Positions 9,784 through 20,369 of a DNA stretch of 64,000 bases are shown here, in pieces; the first letter of the stretch is position 1, and every line of letters begins with the position of its first letter. A program made the translations under genes and the position numbers. This DNA is from Tridacna crocea (Eukaryota > Mollusca > Bivalvia > Cardiida > Cardiidae): the NCBI GenBank assembly GCA_943736015.1, contig OX031073.1, forward strand, positions 30,779,210 to 30,843,209, given 5' to 3'. The notes under the pieces are model-generated. The model ran no database searches. It saw only the letters and a program-made list of their open reading frames with translations, and was not told where the DNA came from.

Positions 9784-10096
9784 TAACTCTTTACCAAACA
9801 ACATATTCTCCCTTTCCTACAATGTTTTCTACTCTATCAGAGACCTTATACTAATGTGTACCAATTTTGAATTTGTCATTTGGAAATTTTTTAACCCTTT
9901 ACCAAACAACAAAATTTTTGGTCCAAATTGAAAGCACTTGCAGACAACAAAATAAAAGCAATTCAAAAATTGTTTACAGCAGGGTAGAAAACATTGTGGG
10001 AAAAGGAGAAAATGCTGGTTTTCCTTTTTCCACAATGTTTTCAAAGTCTTCCATGTCAGGGTCACAAAAACCAGGGATTGTTTGGTAAAAGGTTAA
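9784..10096 (+). mobile_element. MITE remnant plus MITE, subfamily A
   Basis: A collapsed copy at 9784-9890 lacks most of its left half. The copy at 9891-10096 has TTAA ends; its stem is shortened after AAATGCTGGTTTTCC, so the hairpin is damaged. Confidence 0.75.
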
Positions 10097-10099
10097 ACA

Positions 10100-10400
10100 C
10101 CATACAAATAAATCTGTAATGGAGGCATTTGCTGACCACAAATTGAATTTGGAGGATGGTATGGGACTCATCTTTGAAAGAATAGAAAATAATGTGGAAA
10201 AAGGAAAAATGCTGTTGCCAGCAAGACAGGGTTAGCAAGAAAAATAGGGAAAAGGAGAAAATACTGGTTACCAGCATTTTCTCCTTTTCCCCATGTTTTC
10301 AAAAGTCCACTTCCTGTTGCCAGCCTCTTTTCTATTCCCATATTTCCCATAAAAGCTTTTCTCAGGGTCATTGGAATTGTTTGATTAAGATTGAATATCT
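10100..10400. mobile_element. decayed nested MITE copies
   Basis: Two hairpin relics are visible, one broken at AAATGCTGTTGCCAGCA and one near-complete at about 10247-10300. Arms are degenerate and no TTAA pair can be assigned. Confidence 0.55.
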
Positions 10401-10491
10401 TCATGATAATATCAATATCACAGACGGATGTCTTGAAGATTTCATAGGAGTAATCTGTAAACTTAATGGCCTGATTGTATTTTAATTGCAG

Positions 10492-10650
10492 ATGTCCAGC
10501 TGGTTTCGACGGTATACGATGTGAAACACGTGTCCAAATCAAACAGGGACCCAAAGAGCAGTCAACATACATACCAGTTGTGGTGCCTATAGTGATCATT
10601 TTTATCGTAGTGCTTGCAATACTTATATTTGTTGTTATAAAAAAGAAAAG
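10492..10650 (+). CDS. LRP1: LRP1 exon: EGF 6 end and transmembrane helix
   Basis: Acceptor TTTAATTGCAG ends at 10491 and donor GTAAGT starts at 10651. The exon is 159 nt, phase 2 to phase 2. It ends EGF 6 (KCPAGFDGIRC), then a short juxtamembrane stretch (ETRVQIKQGPKEQSTY), then a hydrophobic helix of about 23 residues (IPVVVPIVIIFIVVLAILIF and on) and a basic stop-transfer KKKR. The topology is type I: EGF modules outside, the Lys/Arg side in the cytosol. A reverse-strand open frame crossing this exon is a chance product of MITE and intron sequence. Confidence 0.92.
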
Positions 10651-10805
10651 GTAAGTCGGCAGAGATTTACAGCAATTATAAACTTGGCTATCTTGCAAAG
10701 TAATGCAAGGTGTTGTCATATCTCTATTTAACAGTCTCAAGTTTGAGCACTGGTTTAACTCATTGCCGAATGAAGTCCAAGTTTGAAGCATTTTCGACGA
10801 CAAAA

Positions 10806-11034
10806 TTAACCCTTTCCCAAATGACAAACTTTTGGACGAGACCATATTAAAAGCATTTGCAGATGACAATTCAGCTTTTGCTGAAAAGAGGATTTCTGTC
10901 TATGATAGGGTAGAAAACATTGTGGGAAAAGGAGAAAATGCTGGTTACCAGCATTTTCTCCTTTTCCCACAATGTTTTCAAAAGGCTACTATTCTACAGC
11001 CGTAAAAAGCAGGGATTGTTTGGGAAAGGGTTAA
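10806..11034 (+). mobile_element. hairpin MITE, A/B hybrid
   Basis: Ends are B type (CCCTTTCCCAAATGAC, GGGAAAGGGTTAA) but the hairpin core is A type. Both TTAA sites are intact. The same combination occurs in reverse at 31235-31462. Confidence 0.85.
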
Positions 11035-11270
11035 ATATAAATGCAACTCGAAAACTGGAATTTGTTACAGGAATGGAAGAAAACACCGTGGGAAAAAGGA
11101 GAAAATGCTGGTTACCAGCATTGTTTTGGGAAGGGAAAAAAACATTGTGGGAAAAGGAGAAAATGTTGGTTACCAGCATTTTTTTCCTTTTCCCACAATG
11201 CTTTCAGATGGCTTTTTTCTGAGAGATGTGAAAACCAGGGGTTGTTTTGTAAAGGGATAACAGTTAGTAG
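11035..11270 (+). mobile_element. MITE with duplicated hairpin, 5' truncated
   Basis: It abuts the previous copy without a left end. Two stem starts occur in series (GTGGGAAAAAGGAG at about 11089 and GTGGGAAAAGGAG at about 11147), so the stem was partly duplicated. Confidence 0.65.
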
Positions 11271-11281
11271 CATAACAGGAC

Positions 11282-11510
11282 TTAACCCATTACCACACAA
11301 TCCCTACTGTTGACAACCCTGAGGAAGAAGCCTTTAGAAAACATTGTAGGAAAAGGAGAAAATGCTGGTAACCAGCATTTTCTCCATTTCCTGCAATGTT
11401 TTGTACCCTTCACAAAACAAAATTCGAATTTTCAGTCACTTTGAATTTGTTGTCTGCAAATGCTTCCAATTTGGACAAGCCTAAAATATTGTCATTTGGT
11501 AATGGGTTAA
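11282..11510 (-). mobile_element. piggyBac-type hairpin MITE, subfamily A
   Basis: Complete copy with both TTAA; right stem slightly mutated (CTCCATTTCCTGCAATG). Confidence 0.88.
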
Positions 11511-11524
11511 GTGTAGGGGTTAGC

Positions 11525-11665
11525 TGGTACATATCTCTGGTTCGGCAGAATTCTTTCTGAGGATTGAGGATAATTTTTAGCAGAATTTATTCTTTTCTAA
11601 ATTCCAATCCTTGTTTTATGCTCCTTGGGAAGAATATTGTTAGCAGTAGTGGTATAAGAAACTCC
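11525..11665 (+). mobile_element. decayed SINE body
   Basis: GAGGATTGAGGATAATTTTT and GTAGTGGTATAAGAAACT resemble the body and tail of the SINE at 1301-1623. Confidence 0.45.
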
Positions 11666-11790
11666 AGATAAGAGAGAGTGATGGTATTCTAAATTCATTA
11701 TTTCTCTTTGAAATCCTATGTTGTGGGTACTCATTAGAATTGTCTCGATGAGACGATTCTAATGAGAACCCACAACATAGTGTTTAGACA
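11666..11790. mobile_element. palindromic MITE (TTGTGGGTAC family)
   Basis: The core 11717-11781 is a near-perfect hairpin: CTATGTTGTGGGTACTCATT pairs with its reverse complement around TTGTCTCGATGAGACGA. Confidence 0.7.
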
Positions 11791-11979
11791 AAACTTTAAT
11801 AACTTTATTGACTTAAACATTACGATTAATTATCAAAAAATGTGATATTTTATCAGTGGCATAGGAGTTGGTGATAGTGGAGTCAAAAAATATCATAGGT
11901 AACTAAACTTTACCCATTTTCAAAACTTACTTTTTATGGAAAAAAAGAAAGGAAAAAATACTGAACATTTTTGGCCCAC

Positions 11980-12361
11980 CTAACTCATTACCAAACAACA
12001 AAATTTTAGGCTTGTCCAAATCGAAAGCATCTGCAGACGACAAAATAAAAGTGACTAAAAATTTGAAACTTGTTTTGTGAAGGGTAGAACACATTGTGGG
12101 AAAAGGAGAAAATGCTGGTTACCAGCATTTTCTCCTTTTCCCACAATTTTTTCTACAAGCATCTCTCTCAGGGTCGTCAAAAGTAAGGATTGTGTGGTAA
12201 TGGGTTAACACACAATCCCAACATCAGAACATTTGGAGAAGAACACTTTCGAAAACATAAGGGAGATGGGCAAAATGCTGTTAACCAATTAGAATGTTTC
12301 ATCTGAAAGTGCTTGTAATTTGGACCAGTTTACATATATAATTTGTGTGGTAAATGGTTAA
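11980..12361 (+). mobile_element. MITE subfamily A plus adjoining decayed copy
   Basis: 11980-12209 is a complete + copy ending in TTAA. A second, short-arm-first copy (12206-12361) shares that TTAA and has lost most of its hairpin (AAAATGCTGTTAACC). Confidence 0.8.
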
Positions 12362-12525
12362 GCCAGTTTCGTAATATGGCAGAAAAGGTTTTAATAGCCC
12401 TTTAAGACAGGAGTTTGCTGTAGAAAACAGTGTGGCAAAAATGTTCTTTTGCTTAAATTGCTTGTCTGAAGCAGTTGCTACTATTCCAGTGACCTCTATA
12501 TATTTTAAAGAAATTTTTTCCTGGT

Positions 12526-12755
12526 GTAACTCTATATCACACAATCCTGACTTTTAACGACCCCCTGAGAAAGAAGCCTTTTGAAAACTTTGTGGGAAAA
12601 GGAGGAAATGCTTATAACGAGCATTTTTTCCTTTTCCCACAATGTTTTCTACTCTTCACAAAACAAATTTTTAATTTTCAATCACTTTTATTTTGTCGTC
12701 TACAAATGCTTTCTATTTGGACAAGTCTAAAATACCATCGTTTAGTAATGAGTTA
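12526..12755 (-). mobile_element. piggyBac-type hairpin MITE, subfamily A
   Basis: Left end GTAACTCTATATCAC is decayed, right end TAGTAATGAGTTAA kept. The hairpin core is altered to ATGCTTATAACGAGCAT, again paired on both sides. Confidence 0.8.
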
Positions 12756-13207
12756 AATGGCTTATTTTTTGGTCAAATGCGGTACAAAAATAGCTAAAAA
12801 ATTGATTGGTTAGAATTTTACTCCTCAGCTATCAGATTTTAGTTCAGATAAAATCAGAATAATTTTGTATAAAATGGGTGAAAGTTTCTACAATTGCCCC
12901 AATCTCACTTAAAAATATTCATAGTATATTCAATTCACTTGAAATACCAAAGCAACATAGATATTTATCCCAAATCCTGTTTCTCTGTAGTGCAGCATTG
13001 AAAATAGTGACCTTCACCTTTGACCCCTGACCTTTTCCCCTTCTGTAAAGTGTCACTTATTAAACTTTTGGCTCCTGCATCAGAATGTAATTTGCAGCAG
13101 ACAGCTTTGAAAACATTCTTGTAAAATGTAGAAAATCATCAGAAATTCAAGGATTGAATACTTGAATAGATATTGAAAACACCATGATAGAAGAAGAAAT
13201 AGCTCTG
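12756..13207. other. intron sequence without recognised feature
   Basis: AT-rich single-copy-looking sequence. I see no exon, hairpin or repeat terminus. Confidence 0.4.
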
Positions 13208-13338
13208 TAACCCTGTCCCAAATGACAAATTTTAGACTCTTTCAAACTGAGAGCACTCACAGAAGACAAATTCAGATTTGGTATAATTTGGCTTTAGGTC
13301 TCGGATGGGGTAGAAAAAATTGTTGGAAAATGATGTGG
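13208..13338 (+). mobile_element. MITE fragment, subfamily B long arm
   Basis: CCCAAATGACAAATTTTAGA and the AGAAGACAAATTCAGATTTGG segment identify the B long arm; the hairpin is lost after ATTGTTGGAAAATG. Confidence 0.6.
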
Positions 13339-13345
13339 TGATGAT

Positions 13346-13574
13346 TTAATTCTTTGCCAAACAACGAAATTTTGGACTAGTCCAAATAGAAAGCATTTCC
13401 AGACAACAAAATGAATGTGAGTTAGGAATTGAAATTTGATTTGGAAAGGGTAGAAAACATTGAGGGAAAATGAGAAAATGCTGGTTACCAGCATTTTCTC
13501 CTTTTCCCACAAAGTTTTCAAAGGCCTTCTTTTCCATGGTTGTAAAAGCTAGTGATTGTTTGGTAAAGGGTTAA
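13346..13574 (+). mobile_element. piggyBac-type hairpin MITE, subfamily A
   Basis: Complete, TTAA both ends, with a palindromic GGACTAGTCC in the long arm in place of GGACTGGTCC. Confidence 0.88.
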
Positions 13575-14039
13575 TGGGCAATCTTTTCTTTGCCACAATA
13601 TTGTCTATAGTCGTCTACTGCAATATAAAAGTTGCCTTTATAAGGACATGATTGTGTTCAGATTATGCACGCGCAAACAGGACTACATTGGTATATATAC
13701 TTGCTTGCTCTCTTTTCACCACAAAATTTATGCATGTAAGATATTTCACAAGGATTATAATGCATTTTGACCTCTCAGTGTATCTAGGAATGTTGTTGTT
13801 TTTAAGATAGCCGATGATCAAGATCAGACTGCATTGTACCTGCAGTCTGTTCCCTGATCGACACTAGTGCAATTTTTTTTTTTTTTTTTTGACAATATAG
13901 AGTGAATGAAGTCAGAGTATTAAAGTACATGTACTTGTATTATGAATTAAAGAAATTGAAGCAGTTTAGAGCATGTGAAACACTCCCACAATACCCTTTA
14001 CTCTCTCAGTAACTGTATTTTAGCCAAGGATAGCTTATT
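13575..14039. other. intron sequence; T-tract and weak repeat trace
   Basis: A run of about 20 T lies near 13870. TCAAGATCAGACTGCA near 13815 matches the hairpin at 9431-9498. Nothing else is recognised. Confidence 0.4.
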
Positions 14040-14450
14040 CCTTACCAAATGATCCTGAGTTCTAACAACCATAGATGCAAAAGGCTTCAGAAAACAACCG
14101 TAGATGCAAAAGGCTTCAGAAAACAACCGTAGATGCAAAAGGCTTCAGAAAACAACCATAGATGCAAAAGGCTTCAGAAAACAACCGTAGATGCAAAAGG
14201 CTTCAGAAAACAACCGTAGATGCAAAAGGCTTCAGAAAACAACCGTAGATGCAAAAGGCTTCAGAAAACATATTGGAACCAGCATTTAATCTTTTTTCCC
14301 TCAATGGTTTCTACCCTTTGAAAGACAAATCAGATCATCCAATAATGCTTTCCATCCAAACGAAAAATGCCATTTGATGAAATGAAAAATCTTTAGACTT
14401 GTCAAATTGAAAACAGTTGCAAGGGGCAAAATAATTACAAATTTAATTTG
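14040..14450 (-). mobile_element. decayed MITE containing a minisatellite
   Basis: TACCAAATGATCCTGAG is a short-arm start and GGAACCAGCATTTAATC is half of a stem. The DNA between is filled by the 29-bp array at 14072-14270. Confidence 0.6.
14072..14270. repeat. 29-bp minisatellite, ~7 copies
   Basis: The unit GATGCAAAAGGCTTCAGAAA plus ACAACCGTA repeats head to tail with almost no divergence (CATA or CGTA variants). The AAGGCTTCAGAAAACA part matches the MITE segment AAGCCTTTTGAAAACA, so the array grew inside a MITE arm. Confidence 0.9.
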
Positions 14451-14686
14451 TTTTCTAAAGGTATAAGATTCAATATCAGACTGATTTTTTTTTTAAATCT
14501 CTGACCTTGTTCTATGCTAGTGGTAAATTCATCTGTTTTTCACCTGTAAATCTGGAAAGGGTCATGGTTCAGAGGTTAGTGTTGAAAACATTGTGGAAAT
14601 GATGCAGTTTTTGGAAATGGACCATGAATTCTGTTTCATTTGCTTTTCAGTTTTCACACTCATTCTCAACAAGAAGAAAATTTGGA

Positions 14687-14912
14687 GTAAACTCTTTACC
14701 AAACAACAAAATTTTAGACTGGTCCAAATTGAAAGCATTTGCAGAGGACAAAATAAATGCAACTCAAAAATTGAAATTTGATTTTGGAATATTAGAGAAC
14801 ATTGTGAGAAAAGGAGAAAATGCTGGTTGCCAGCATTTTCTCCTTTTCCCACAAGGTTTTCAAAAGCTTTCTCAGGCTTGTTAGAAGTCGGGATTGTGTG
14901 GTATAGAGTTAA
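14687..14912 (+). mobile_element. piggyBac-type hairpin MITE, subfamily A
   Basis: Left end degraded (GTAAACTCTTTACC), right TTAA kept; hairpin core TGCTGGTTGCCAGCA. It ends about 60 bp before an LRP1 exon. Confidence 0.85.
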
Positions 14913-14972
14913 ATGTTGAAAATGGTATGAAATAGCAATTAAGCAAATGTTTTTTTCTCTGCCTTTCTGCAG

Positions 14973-15120
14973 GTCTGCACAGTTTAGACATAGCAGGTTA
15001 AAAGAAGGTAACAACTTGAATGTTACCAACCCAATATATATGCCACAAACTATGGAGGAGGAGGAAGTCGAGGACTCCCGGCAGCCTTTAGATCAGCCAT
15101 ACGATTTTGATCCCGAAAAA
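14973..15120 (+). CDS. LRP1: LRP1 exon: proximal cytoplasmic tail with NPIY
   Basis: Acceptor CCTTTCTGCAG ends at 14972 and donor GTAAGC starts at 15121. The exon is 148 nt, phase 2 to phase 0. It encodes 49 residues of cytosolic tail: RSAQFRHSRLKEGNN, then NVTNPIYM with the first NPxY motif (15028-15039), an acidic run MEEEEVED, and DQPYDFDPEK at the end. In LRP1 the proximal NPxY binds PTB-domain adaptors. The final FDPEK joins ATNFANPVY of exon 28639-28761, a layout typical of the LRP1 tail. Reading through the donor would add only VSYGF and a stop. Confidence 0.93.
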
Positions 15121-15185
15121 GTAAGCTATGGTTTTTAACTTGGAACAATTTTTGGGAAAAGCTAACAATATCGTGTTGTTTTTTT

Positions 15186-16332
15186 AGCTCACCTGAGCAC
15201 AAAGTGCTCATGGTGAGCTATTGTGATTGCGCTGTGTCTGTCGCCCATTTTCAACTTTTTACCTTGTGTACGCTCTAGAGGCCACATTTTCAGTCGGATA
15301 CTCATGAAAGTTGGTCAGGATGTTTGTCTGGATGATATCTCAGATGAGTTCGAAAATGGGTCATGTCAGGTCAAAAACTAGGTCACTAGGTAAAATCTTA
15401 GAAAAACCTTGAGTACACTCTAGAGGCCACATTTTCAGTCCAAAATTCTCGAAAGTTGGTCAGAATATTTGTCTTTATGATATCTTGGATGAGTTTGAAA
15501 ATGGGTCATGTGGAGTCAAAAACTAGGTCACCAAGTCAAATGTTAGAAAAACCTTTTGCAGGCTCTAGAAGCCACATTTTCTGTCCAAAACTCTTGTAAG
15601 TTGGTCAGAATGTTTGCCTTGATGATATATTAGACGAGTTTGAAAATGGGTCATTGGGGGTTAAAAACTAGGTCACCAGGTCAAATCTTAGAAAAACCTT
15701 GTATATGCTCTGGATGCCACATTTTCAGTCCAAAACTCTTGAAAATTAGTCAGAATGTTTGCCTTTATAATATCTTGGATGAGTTTGAAAATGGGTCATG
15801 TTGGGTAAAAAACTGGGTCAATAGGTCAAATGTTATAAACACCTTTTGTATGCTCTGGAGGACACATTTCCAGTCTGATACTCCTAAAACTTGTTCATAC
15901 TATTTGTCCTGGTGATACCTTGAATGAGTTTGAAAATGGGTCATGTGGAGTCAAAAACTAGGTCAATGGGTCAAATATTAGAAAAACCTTGTGTACTATC
16001 TAGAGGCTACATTTTCTGCCTGATACTCTTCAGACTTGGTCAGAATGTTTGTTTTGGTGATGTCTCAAAAGAGTTTGATAATGGGTAATTGTCGGGTCCA
16101 AAACTAGGTCACTTGGTGAAATCTTAGAAAAACCTTTTGTACGCTGTAGAGGCCACATTTTCAGTCCCGTACTCAGAAACTTGATCAGAATGTTTGTCTT
16201 ACTGATATCTCAAAAGTGTTTGATGATGGGAAATGTCTGATAAAAAACTAGGTCACTGGGAAACTAGATGGTGCATGTTTGGTCAATAGACTCAGGTGAG
16301 CGATTTCAGTGCCATCAAGGCCCTCTTGTTTT
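15186..16332 (+). mobile_element. tandem-core (pearl/Helitron-like) element, complete
   Basis: The left end folds (AGCTCACCTGAGCAC pairs with GTGCTCATGGTGAGCT). The right end is CTCAGGTGAGCGATTTCAG, then a GGCC hairpin and CTCTTGTT. Between them about seven tandem units of about 148 bp start CTCTAGAGGCCACATTTTC and contain GTCAAAAACTAGGTCAC. No coding capacity. Tandem cores with conserved flanks resemble the bivalve pearl elements; the hairpin end and lack of obvious target duplication are Helitron-like. Class uncertain. It lies early in the last LRP1 intron. Confidence 0.8.
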
Positions 16333-16372
16333 AGGGTTGTTAAAAGTTTAGATTGTGTGGTAAAGGGTTTGT
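16333..16372 (+). mobile_element. MITE short-arm end
   Basis: GATTGTGTGGTAAAGGGTTT directly follows the tandem-core element, suggesting that the element landed in a MITE. Confidence 0.5.
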
Positions 16373-16639
16373 ACACGTTGGAATTTTAACTAGATTTCTT
16401 GGAAATGATCGTGGCAATGATAATTTATGTACGATAGGAATGACAAACGGAATTGCTGTGTAGTGCAGTATGAGGCCTCTTGCAGTGTGTTATGCTTCGT
16501 TGGTTTTAATTTTTATTTTTGGAATTATTTTTATTTTCATTTACTTTGTTTGCTGCGTCAGGATGTTTAGCGTAAGTTTAAGATGTTGTTTTGTGAGAGT
16601 TTTTAGATTTGTACAGCAGTCTAATGATTTTTCTGAAAG

Positions 16640-17093
16640 CACCTTTTTGAAAACCTTGTTGATTGGAGAAAATGCTGGTTACTTTTCTACAATGTTTTCA
16701 AAGCAAAAGCATTCTTGCTCAAGGTGAATAAAACTGGATTATTATGTATATATATGCTTTCTAAATTACCAACACAGTCTAAAAGTCAGAGAAAAAGTCA
16801 ACAGACTTAGACAATAAATAAGATTTACGAGGTATTTGGAAATCTGGGCTTGATACATACTGTAAATATCCTGATGGCTTTACATAACTCTTTACCAAAC
16901 AACAAAAAATTTTAGACCTGTCCAAATTGAAAGGATGTCCAGACAACTTATACATGGCTGAAATTGGTATTTTTTAAGGAAGAAAACATTGTTGAAAATG
17001 AGCTGGTAACCATCACTTTCACCTTTTCCTGCCATTTTGGCATAAGCAGTCTGTGTAAGGGTTGTTAAATGTCCAGATTGTATGGTAGAGCGT
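16640..17093 (+). mobile_element. two decayed MITE copies, subfamily A
   Basis: 16640-16740 keeps one stem half. 16885-17093 keeps the long arm (AACAACAAAAAATTTTAGAC), a ruined hairpin and a short arm ending GTATGGTAGAGCGTTA. Confidence 0.6.
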
Positions 17094-18682
17094 TACAGGA
17101 TTTTAGTCTGACATTACCTTTTGGGGGTCCTTGGGACTCGACTTCTATGATTATGGGAGTCCAGGCTTAAAAATTGGGAGTCCCTTGGTTGTACAAATTT
17201 GAATACCAATACCAATTATTTTTTCCATATATTTCAATTTCCAAACAAGTTAAAAAAGAAAAACAGAAATATTTCAAGAGCCTGCAGATGACTAACCTTG
17301 TCTGCTATAGATCTAGCCTATATTTTCATTTCATAAAACTTTTTTTTCACTCATGAATGGAAATATAGTTTCCAGTTATTGCTTTATACAGAGATCTGTG
17401 TAAATTCACTGTTTAAATTCATTACCTATTACAGATGAGAAGATCATTTTAAGCCACCCCCGCCACCCCTTTTCGGACAATGCCACGCTGCTCATTGTAG
17501 TGTCATTGGTTTTCACACTTTTTTAGCAATCTATTATTTCGCGACAGTTAATTTTTGGAGAAGTATTACTACATAATTTGACATCGGTTGGTCAGTTTGG
17601 ATAGCAAGTAACTTAAAAATCTTGTCACTTTACACTAGATGAGAGGAACAACACCTTTGTTACTCTGTCATATATGACTTGCCAACTTCATTATCATCCG
17701 CGTGTCCTTCGCATTTTATACTTATGGTGATTGGCCCATGTTTCTGCTGGATGTGAGCAAGCTAGGTGATATGAAACTCTAGATAATAATTTCACTGCGT
17801 CAGCACTAACAACCTTTAGGGGCTCGGTCTAAATCACAGATAATGAGCCGGCCACTGTCGTAGATTATGAAGGTCAAAATTAATGATAATTTTCGGCAGA
17901 TGCCATACGTTTATTTTTTTCAACAACATATCTTTACTTTTGAAAGAATTACTGTAAAGAACATTTTTTGTTAAACTGTATTACCTATTTTCGATCAGCT
18001 TGTTGAGAATGCTGGGTTTTTACACCGTACTGTACTTACGGTCCGAAAAGCTGCTGTACGTTTTGGGTACTATTGTTCACGCTCGATACATTTTATCTTT
18101 CGATATCCGTTATTTCTTAGTGCTCTCAATCCTCGATTCTTTACCCAATGACAACAAAAATAGAATTGTGTCCCCTGGGATGCAGTAGCATAAGTTCTGG
18201 GAGTCCTGCTTCCCTATTTCTGTGTGCGAGATGCAGAAAATGTGCTTCCATTAAAAGCCTGTGTTAACAAAATTTGTAAGACATCAATCTGAAAGGGTCT
18301 AAGTTTTCAGGAATATTTATTATTTCATATATTTTTGAAGATCAGAAAGCCCAATCTATTTCACTTTACATCAATAAAATGGATAGATAGTAGACTTTCA
18401 GGGTATTTCAGAAATCTATCTTTACATGTTTCACCCTAGGATGCTAAATTTTTGGTGGCATGTTTAAATATTGTTGTCCCAGGATTGTGGGACTTTGATA
18501 GTATCAAGCCCTAATAAGCATACTGTGACCATAGGCTTTATCACAGAAATTCAGGCTTAGGATGAAGAAAGTTGTATACATCATAAGCATGACATTGGGA
18601 GATTTTCACGCAGGTTGTTCTTTTGCGTCATTGTGTTATCATATGTTTTTGCAACATTATTAGTTTATGGTCAGTTGGCAGG
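17094..18682. other. intron sequence without recognised feature
   Basis: 1.6 kb without clear exon, hairpin or element end. GGGAGTCC recurs near 17155 and 18200. Short open frames here show no recognisable protein. Confidence 0.35.
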
Positions 18683-18784
18683 GGACTTGGAAACTTGTTC
18701 ACTGCTGTGGTGATTCATGTCGCCCTGAGCCAAAGGCGAGGTGGTGACATGTTTCACTACAGCTGTGAACAAGTTTCCAAGTCC
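18683..18784. repeat. 102-bp inverted repeat
   Basis: GGACTTGGAAACTTGTTCAC and its exact complement enclose further paired segments (GTGATTCATGTC and GACATGTTTCAC). It is probably a short palindromic MITE. Confidence 0.65.
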
Positions 18785-19309
18785 TTTTCACCTGACCCTA
18801 CAATGATTTTATTACACTGCAAAGTTCTAACATTACAATGTTTGTTAAGCGAATTTTACATGGTTTTTGGTTTCATAGATAGATTAATCTGACAAAGTAG
18901 AATTTCCCTTCCTGCTGCCCCATTTCAGTGAAAACTTATGTCACTGGGAAATGACGTCACTGAAACCTCCATAATTCATGCAAGAATGTGCAGCTTGGTG
19001 CATAATCTTGATGTTTATCTTGATCCATTTGGCCATTTTGGATGTTGTGTTGATAGTTTAGTCTTGTTTGCGGGGATCCCAAAAGGGGAACTGCTTTTAC
19101 GTTGGTTTTGCCAGTGTACATGATATATATGTTTGGGACATATTATCCAAACATATCACGAGAAATTTCCTTGCAGTATAATGTGATATAATAGAACAAT
19201 AACTGATAAGTTGAAGCTTTGCTATTAATTTAATCATAAGTTGTGTATTGAATGACTTTATGTTTTATTTGCCATGCTTTTCATTATTATTTCTATTCTC
19301 CCCTGCCAG

Positions 19310-19354
19310 GAATCTCTAGTTGACAGCGAGTCCGTCAGCGACACATGCGTGTAG
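19310..19354 (+). CDS. candidate alternative LRP1 last exon (PDZ-type tail)
   Basis: A strong pyrimidine tract and acceptor (TTCTATTCTCCCCTGCCAG) end at 19309. An open frame follows in phase 0, exactly the phase left by exon 14973-15120. It encodes ESLVDSESVSDTCV and a TAG stop at 19352-19354. Splicing here instead of to 28639 would give an LRP1 tail with NPIY but without NPVY, ending in TCV, a class I PDZ-ligand pattern (S/T-x-hydrophobic). The exon is short and no homologue comes to mind, so this is inference from splice signals and phase. A chance acceptor plus short frame is the main alternative. Confidence 0.4.
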   Translation, partial: ESLVDSESVSDTCV

Positions 19355-19435
19355 CAAAGGTGTTTTTTTAAATCTCCTACCTTTCATCTATAACCGTTGA
19401 AGCACAAATCTGGCTTCAGGGTTAAAAGATCACCA

Positions 19436-19624
19436 TTACACTTTACCAGACAACAAACTTCTAGACCTACCCAAATTCAAAGCACTTTGCAGATGACAAA
19501 TATTACACAAATGTTGAGATCCATCACTCAAAGGGAAGAAGTCATTGTGGATAAAAGCAGAAAATGCTGCTTAGCAGTATTTCAACTTTTATCTACAATG
19601 GTTCAAAAGCCTTCATCAGAATCA
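19436..19624 (+). mobile_element. decayed MITE, subfamily A
   Basis: ACCAGACAACAAACTTCTAG begins the long arm. The stem has changed to ATTGTGGATAAAAGCAG and a near complement. It ends at the TTAA of the next copy. Confidence 0.6.
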
Positions 19625-19854
19625 TTAACCCTTTCCCAAACGACAAATTTTCAACTCTTCGTAACTGAAAGAGTTTGCAGACGATAATTTCAAATTTGAT
19701 AAAAATGGTAGAAAGATCTCCACATGGGTAGAAAACACTGTGGGAAAAGGAGAAATTGCTTGTTACGAACAATTTCTCCTTTTTCCACAGTGTTTTCAAA
19801 AGACTTGTACTGCAGACAAGTAAAAACAAGGGCTTATTTGGGAAAGGGTTGAAA
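19625..19854 (+). mobile_element. piggyBac-type hairpin MITE, subfamily B
   Basis: Left TTAA intact, right end changed to GGGTTGAA; stem core AAATTGCTTGTTACGAAC. Confidence 0.85.
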
Positions 19855-20000
19855 CTGAATTGTATGGTAGAGGGTAATCATAACCATTTTTTTTTTTTTT
19901 CTGTTTTTCATTATGTGTATATAAGTGCTTTTCCAGCCCTCATGAATCATAATCACTTTCATTTAAACATCAAGCTTAGCCTTTGAACTCCTCACCTGCA

Positions 20001-20006
20001 AATAAA
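20001..20006 (+). promoter_or_regulatory. possible poly(A) signal
   Basis: AATAAA lies 650 bp after the candidate stop at 19354. It would serve the alternative last exon. This hexamer is common by chance in AT-rich DNA. Confidence 0.2.
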
Positions 20007-20369
20007 ATAAGTACTGCCAACTTGTACCAATCCGTTCACAACCAAGAATGATACCTCCGTCTGTAATATAAGTCTTGAAGTACCAGAGGTCTATTGGTTT
20101 CTTTCCTGTTCAACCAAATACATATTATTGCCAGTTTGATAGTTATCTCCCCTTCAGCACTCTTGTGTGACTTTGGTAAGATTTGGTAAGAAAATAAACA
20201 AGTCTCACAAGACATCAAGATATTTTTAGGGTCAAATGTGGTTTCCATAATGTACATTTAACATTAACTAACACATAACCAGAATAACATGCGAAAAAAA
20301 AAGAAGCCCGAGTATACTGATCTCAATGAAATATGCATCTTTTAGTAATGACAGTTGCAAATTATTGTT

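Noticed and set aside
10168-10869. 233-codon reverse-strand frame
   Set aside because: It runs antisense through the transmembrane exon and MITE sequence and has no recognisable domain.
15121-15138. intron retention after exon 14973-15120 as a third C-terminus
   Set aside because: The donor GTAAGC is good and read-through adds only five residues; nothing supports it beyond the open frame.
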